Part shown: in pieces, positions 58,236 to 64,000 of the stretch | Layout: the number at the start of each line of letters is the position of its first letter | Position numbering within the stretch: the stretch's first letter is position 1 | Assembly: GCA_008360955.1 (NCBI GenBank) | Contig: LUCM01002257.1 | Span: 62,001 to 126,000, forward strand | Direction of reading: 5' to 3' | Length of the DNA stretch: 64,000 bases | From: Fasciolopsis buskii | Taxonomy: Eukaryota > Platyhelminthes > Trematoda > Plagiorchiida > Fasciolidae | Program-made: the position numbers and the translations under genes | Notes under the pieces: generated by a model | Told to the model about the DNA's origin: nothing | What the model saw: only the letters and a program-made list of their open reading frames with translations | Database searches by the model: none

Positions 58236-58814
58236 CTATCACAGAATGTGTAAACATTCTTAACGGATTCTTTGACCTTTTGACCTTATGACCTTATTTG
58301 TAGAAGTACCTTCTTGTTCCCGATTTAATTTACCTTTTTTCAACCCTCTTTAGGATACGGATTGTCCGATATTCTAGTTCCGGTGTTATGCGGAATGCCG
58401 GTTACCCGTTCGTCTTGCTTTTGTTTTGCACGCTGCTTGGTCTATAGCGCGATTTCAGAGATTATTATATATTATACTGTGGTGGAAGCCGGTTTGCGAG
58501 ACGCGTGAGCATCCGGACGAGGAGATCAAAAACTGCCTTACGGTAATCCGTGCTAATAAGAGAGCGGTGGTTGTCAGTTGGCAAATCAAACAAAAGTTGT
58601 GCCAGTAACAATGCAATGACGCGTTCCGCAGGTAGCAAGATTAAAGAAAATCAAATAGATAAGGACGGAGTGTTTGAATTTTGTCAGCTTTTAAAAGTAA
58701 AAGTATGAACGCGAATTGCTTGCTCTCAGGCATGGTATCGCTCCACGGTCAGCAGAGAACTCCCCGTAGACGTAATTGATGTCTTGCAGCACAACATGAA
58801 TCCCCCCTAGATCG
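58236..58814. other. Spacer with TGACCT triplet
   Basis: No gene is recognised; the 60-codon frame at 58426-58608 has no motif. It contains three TGACCT hexamers at 8-bp spacing (58273-58294), listed separately. Confidence 0.45.
58273..58294 (+). repeat. Three TGACCT hexamers, 8-bp period
   Basis: TGACCT occurs at 58273, 58281 and 58289, each separated by two bases. TGACCT is the complement of AGGTCA, the nuclear-receptor half site, and two-base spacing is a DR2 arrangement. It may equally be a short tandem duplication with no regulatory role, since no gene start is known nearby. Confidence 0.6.
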
Positions 58815-59062
58815 CTCGTTTCACCGAACGTTGACCACCCAGTGCGATAGAAGTTTGCACGCTACTCACACACACTCCACCCGCACGCTTCTACTAAAAT
58901 ATACGTAATCTTCTACCGCATCCGACCGTCTTTTCTTTTTACCGGTTGAGTATATTGGTTATCGTACAGGGCCGAGTAGGAGTGACGCAGAGGTGGTCAC
59001 AACGGTTATGGACAGGGAACGTAATACGAGATCCGCGTTTAAAAACAAACCGTTTTATGTTC
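58815..59062 (-). repeat. Dispersed repeat C, copy 2
   Basis: Same orientation as and about 65% identical to 25862-26112. Landmarks on the minus strand are CTCGTATTACGTTCCCTGTC, ACTCGGCCCTGTA, AAGACGGTCGGATGCGGT, GCGTGCGGGTGGAGTGTGTG and TGGTCAACGTTCGGTG. It is not embedded in a recognisable LINE here, which supports its being an independent repeat unit. Confidence 0.55.
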
Positions 59063-62000
59063 TGTCGATAACCGGAAGATGCAGTTCAAGCGACGAACTT
59101 CTCTTGGGGCCAAAGAACCAAGTTGCCGATGAGTGCAAGAAGCATCAGGGCGTTATCCGCACTTAAGCAGTATTCTAGGCCGTTAAACAAGTGCCGGAAG
59201 TAAAGATTCGAAAGGTATATCGCAAAAGTTTCACCGTACAGAGTGCCATCATGCGCCTGGTTAGTCTGAAGTGGTGGCGAGAGTGCCAGGGGTCGAAAGC
59301 CATCCGGCTATGTTTGAAACATCCATGGCGATCGTCATTTTTGTGCTGAGAATATGACCCATGATAGGACCGTTGATGAGAACTATTTAGGAAATGCAAT
59401 TAACCTTGCCTTGAATTTGTGGGTGCCAGTCAGAGGTGGAGTCTAGGGTACATTACACAGAGCGGGGTAATGGCAATAAATCGGAGTGCCGAGTGTGCGT
59501 CAAAATGGGTTGCACTCGGCACCGTGACAGGCAAAGCGGTATTCTGCCTAGGAGCTATTTGATGCCATGCTAGCGCTGTTTTTCTGCGCGAAGAATTGTA
59601 CGCTGATTTTTGATCAATGCATATTATTTGAAATTTTGAAGAAAACCCACGGGCATGGAGCTAGCAGAAAAAATCGTTATCCAGCAGGACTTGTCCAGAA
59701 GATTTACACTGCGCAAATCTTCGATCTGCCGCCTGCTGCAATACGGCAATATTTAGAGACCCTTCTTCCATGGTTCTGTTTACTTTTATGCTGCTAACAC
59801 CACCTTCGGTGGGCAGAATATCGTGGAAGGGTGACCTAACCAGTCCACTCTCGTTAACTTTCATAGAATAGCAAAAAAAAGCCCGCCAAAAATCAAGTTA
59901 TTTATCGCATCTGCCAGTACGACATTGACGCCAGGCAGCACCAATGTTGACCGAGTGCGCGGAACATGAAGTACTTCATGGACCATGTTTCGCTTCTTCA
60001 GAAAGATATAAGTTGAACCTCTTACGAATTGATTTCAAACATCCACCGCTTCGTTCCGGTCATCGTACACATTAATCTTATGTCCCAATGCACAGTAAAC
60101 ATAACAACGAGCGCAATAATCAATCTCACGAGCCTCGTGAAGTCTCCCTTTTTTGCAGAGCCAACTCTCTATTACATCATATACAGCTTGCCGAATAATA
60201 AGTGAAACAAGCGATTGTTTTTGCATTGATGTTAGTCATTTTGTGTTGCGTGCCCTTGGCCCGAATTGCGAAAAAGATGGGAACGATCTATTCCGGCATT
60301 TAGGAAGAAAAATGAGGAATTGTGGAAGGATGAACCTATCTCTTCACCGTTCTTGTAAGGCGACACGTCCCAGGGAAACCCCTGGGATGGATTAGCTGCC
60401 AACTGACGTCACCCTCAGTCATATTACTATTAAAAGGTCATCGATAACGACCCCAACCGTGTTTGAGCAGATAGCCATGACAGCCAGTAAAGCGGAGATG
60501 GGGGCGCCACTGGTGTAAGCCTTTACATACCTAAATCCGCGATTCAAGCAAATGTATCGCAGTACACCTTTCAGGGAATCATCAACGCAGGCCACCTATA
60601 AGAACTGCTTATCCACGTTTTATCGTCTTCCAATAATTTGCTACGATTAGCCCAGTCTTAGCGACTATCAAACAGTACTGCGTGTGACTATCGCTTTATT
60701 TGTTTTGTCGCGCACGGGGTGGTGCGTTCCCGACTTTGCCGCGCTTTCGAGTTGTTTTTGCCTTCAACTTACCTGGACTTCTCAGGCATTTCTCCTATGG
60801 CCTCCTCTAACATGTATTGGGGTACCAGTGCTATTTCGATGCCAGGATGTATACAATGCGTTTCTAGCATTTTGCCGTTGGCTCGAATCTTCGTTCTGTT
60901 GACCTAGATGATTTTTTAACCCGAAGATTCAGAATCTTTGTGGAGAACGCATACTAAACAATTGTAAGTGTTTGGACTTGTTAAAGGCAAAGCTTTGGAT
61001 GCCTCTGTGGGTTGTGAAACTTCGGTGTGAGATTTCCTGGGCTGCTCTCTAGTGTGTCGCTTCGACTCTTGCCTTACGAGGTCTTTTCTTCCCTACCTTG
61101 CAGATCTTAGCATTTACACCCTCCGAAGAAGCACCTTCCCGGCACTTTATAGCGACATATGGCATTCGTGTCCTCAAAAACAAGTAAAACATCTTTGGCT
61201 TTTCCGCGTCTTGACCTTGTTTGCGTGGCGAATATAAGTGAATATACGTTACGGCTGACCACCAGTCGGTGTCGTATTTGTTTCGGAGTTGTCGTTGCCC
61301 GATCGTCCTTCTGGGCTATAATTTGACTACTGCAGATGAGTCCCGAAGTTGAGTTCGTTGGTGAGTGTCCACCGTCGATGTCCACATGGCTTGAGTAGCT
61401 CACTTGTTCAGTGTTAAGTTACTTATCGTAGCCATCCATTGCTCGGGTATTTTTTCAACGTTAGTAGCTGAATGCAGTCATCGAGTCAGCAACGATTGGT
61501 TCCATTTTATATTGGCGGATAGGTGGCATTTCTCTTCAGGGCCCATCCAGTTAGGGGATGTCAATCTACCGTTTGCCAGTGGTAAAATTGGCGACCCAGT
61601 CCCGGCCCTGTAAAAGTAGATCGAGGTTATGCGTTTTTATTGGTCTCCTTTGGTATGGTAAAGTTACGGTTTTATGAGTGTCAACTGTTATCGGGCTTCT
61701 GATGACGACCCTTGTGATTTCCTGGACCAGTTTTGTCATTGGGCTTTTGGTGGTCACTGTTTGATTGGGAAGACCATAATATTTGACGTCAGCTGGATAC
61801 GTTACCGATGGCTTCTAAGTGTAGACCGGGATATTTAGCGGTTGTTCGACCAGCTCCGTGTTCGCATGTTTAGCAACTCATGGGGGTCGGTCTTTGACTT
61901 AGTTCTCTATCGCCCATATAGTCTGACACTGAGTATATGTCGGCTATCTCCCGGATCTCAGTTCTTGCAACCCCCTCCATTGTAACCTTGATGTTTCACC

Positions 62001-62603
62001 TAGTAAGAGGCCATAACCTGGATCCAATGAAACTTATCTCCATCGATGCCGCGAATGGCAGCGTCTAACAGCCGGCATGATGCTCAATCCGAAATGACTT
62101 ACTGAGATCGATGTATGACTCCGTTCAACGGGCGCACCTGAAGTTATGCTTTGGAGCCACCCGGTCTGGTCACGAACTATATTTTCCATTGTACGGACGC
62201 AGTCGAAACAGGCGGCTGTTCAGATGGCAACGTAGAAAGAGTCACTTCCGCTACAGTAAAACGTGCTATGGTCACGGGAAAAGTCTCTGGCTCGGGACTA
62301 GGTGAACATTCACTAACAGCAGTGACCGTCTCATCTTAATTTCGTACGACTGTACGGTTTCCGACAAATGTGGAAATTTATATGGGACATGGGCCCACCT
62401 TACCCGCTCATTCGCCTTCACAGCGTTGAACTCATTGGCCACATTGCCTTCAGCCACCGGTGGCTTAAATTAATCGGGTCCACATCCCTGGTAGGAGCTC
62501 GCTGTTCTTGATGTTCCGTCCCCCACAGGTTATCCTGGACGATAGTCGCCGAAGCGAATTCTAGTCAGAGGTTTCTATGTGATTCTCTTCACGCGGAAAT
62601 TGT
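59063..62603. other. Unrecognised intergenic or old repeat DNA
   Basis: About 3.5 kb without a gene that I can support. Frames up to 98 codons (61107-61403 minus) show no domain. At about 61588-61604 the sequence TTGGCGACCCAGTCCCGG vaguely resembles a retroviral-type primer-binding site, but no LTR pair was found, so I make no call. Confidence 0.4.
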
Positions 62604-64000
62604 ACACCTTGACGTGGTGTGACGGCTTTCGTGCCTCCACTGCCCAGCGAGCTATACGGGATGGCTTATCTCAAACCGGAGATCCAATCATGCCTGAAAG
62701 GTCAGTGGGTAGAGGCCTGACAAAGTAGTCTCCTGGTCCTCCTAGTCGGAGTTGATCTGAGTTAGCAGCTCAGTCAAAAAACGAGCGGAAGAATAACTGA
62801 TCCAAGTAGATGGGCTTCCACTTAGCTATACCCCGCTGCCTTGCGGTTGGATTCTTGTCAAAACCGAAGGCTTCGCTTGAGAACCCTAATCGTTCTTCTG
62901 CTTAGCGACTGGACTCCCTAGCAGTACCCGTCCATCAATCCCCATGAGTTACACGTCTACAAAAAAAATTCCATACTACATCGGTCGTCGCGCAGGATAA
63001 CCAGGACCGCGCTGTCCATTGCGCCGAGCGAGGTGGATAGTGATAAGTATGTTACTGCTCAGAGTTCCCTATATTTTATTCAACCCGTCTCTTCTGTCTC
63101 CAACCGAATCTCTTGCCTCTCTGCCTACCCATAGTGTCCCAACTGATAGCGCGCCCGATGCTCGCAACGGCTCATTGTCAAGTAGTGTAGTAGGTGGTTT
63201 TCAGTCTGTTAGCTCACATTTTCTCAAGTCTCGTCAGCCTCTAAATCTCGGTCCCTTCATTGTGCGCACTTTAGTGCATGCTGGCCAACTGGCGTGTTTA
63301 TCTCTGACAGTGGACTCACTTTTGATTGATGTCTGCTGCGACAGTGAAACACGAATTCAGGATTCCAGCAGAGTAATTCAACTAACTACGCCAGACTTCT
63401 CGTAAAGGTATTTCCTACACACTTCGGGAGACGAACCAGCTGGAGCTGTGGCTCAACGCGGCGTTGGAAGTTTTATGCTGGCCTCGTCACTTTTGTTCGG
63501 AAGAGCAAACCCTCTGATATTGTGGTGGTAGCAGGTGATTTTAATGCACGAGGTGGTGGACTTAGTACATCGGTGATGATGGTAAATCTAGGACTGATGA
63601 GATAGGTATATCATTCCCTAATCGGGTCGACAGTAGCATGAGCTTTTTTCTTAATCGTTGAGTGGTGCCGCTCACTGGATCGTAGAGTCCGAGAAAAGCA
63701 TGCACCAGGTCGTCCGTTCTGTCAGAGTGGCAACGTTATCAATGTCAAAAGCATCAGTCTCTCCAGGGAGAGGTTCAGATTCGCCAACAGATGTAATAGA
63801 TCTTGTAATTTTTCCCTGGTTGCCTTCAGCTATTCACAAACGACCGAAGGAGACAAAAACAATGGTTCCCGACAAGCGGGTGGATTTTGTGAAGTAAATG
63901 TGAGATCCACTATGGACAGTAGGTAAACAGCCTCAAAATAGGTTGTTGCAATTCCATGTCGGTGGTCATGGGTAGGTTACCCAAGGGTTTAAGTGTACCA
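62604..64000 (+). mobile_element. RTE retrotransposon copy, plus strand, internally deleted, cut by window end
   Basis: The same family as 12649-16486 but inverted. Homology starts at TACACCTTGACGTGGTGTGA. The leader and the endonuclease N-terminus are recognisable in 63019-63405: 'QPLNLGPFIVRTLVHAGQ' and 'DVCCDSETRIQDSSRVIQL', then a stop. After a short stretch ('SGDEPAGAVAQRGVGS') the sequence jumps to 'LVTFVRKSKPSDIVVVAGD' with 'GDFNARGG', skipping the roughly 250-300 bases present in the other copy. Thus about 85-100 residues of the endonuclease are missing. The first motif reads PFIVRT instead of SFNVRT, losing the conserved Asn. Beyond about 63560 I can no longer align it. Confidence 0.8.

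Noticed and set aside
61566..61760. LTR retrotransposon primer-binding-site-like sequence TTGGCGACCCAGTCCCGG
   Set aside because: The match to a tRNA 3' end is partial and no pair of long terminal repeats, gag or protease motif was found nearby.

Overview
The window is eukaryotic and reads like a digenean (trematode) flatworm genome, possibly a liver-fluke-like species, although the species cannot be fixed from this sequence alone. The reasons are one clear nuclear gene with a tiny 5' intron (the ER chaperone BiP/GRP78), low gene density, and many decayed non-LTR retrotransposons of the RTE and CR1-like clades that I associate with trematode genomes. Coordinates of repeat edges were read by eye and carry an uncertainty of roughly 5 to 30 bases.

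Layout. 1-9.6 kb: AT-rich, gene-poor sequence with a (TAA)11 microsatellite and one plausible orphan coiled-coil exon (3293-3434, + strand). 9.6-9.8 kb: imperfect palindrome. 10.75-12.07 kb: shredded remnant of one RTE lineage (minus strand). 12.65-16.49 kb: nearly full-length copy of a second RTE family (minus strand), with well-kept ends and a badly decayed reverse transcriptase centre. 16.5-22.3 kb: intergenic, with small dispersed repeats. 22.36-24.36 kb: BiP/GRP78 on the minus strand (two exons, 44-bp intron, KDEL terminus) with a compact CCAAT and CRE-like upstream region. 25.0-27.4 kb: decayed CR1-like LINE (minus strand), interrupted by a dispersed repeat that recurs at 58.8 kb. 27.4-33.9 kb: unrecognised repeat-like DNA, including a diverged direct duplication.

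33.9-58.2 kb is the most structured part. Two copies of one CR1-like LINE family lie convergently: one on the plus strand (about 34.1-41.8 kb) and one on the minus strand (about 53.6-44.5 kb). Both have the order 5' leader, pyrimidine-rich first region, endonuclease, reverse transcriptase, long 3' region and AT-rich tail. Their coding bodies are ruined. Two segments nevertheless occur as near-identical inverted pairs: A/A' (33926-34455 and 53250-53780) and B/B' (40623-42031 and 55524-56931). They are interleaved as A-B-A'-B' rather than nested. The family's sense strand is C-rich and G-poor, so the plus strand flips from C-rich to G-rich near 42 kb. A 68-nt tRNA-like sequence with matching acceptor halves and a perfect B box sits on the minus strand at 36.1 kb.

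58.2-62.6 kb is unrecognised. From 62.60 kb to the window end there is another copy of the 12.6-16.5 kb RTE family, now on the plus strand and internally deleted. The only host gene I can name with confidence is BiP. I found no operon, CRISPR array, phage or secretion system and none is expected here. The best candidate for an undescribed structure is the interleaved inverted-repeat LINE complex.
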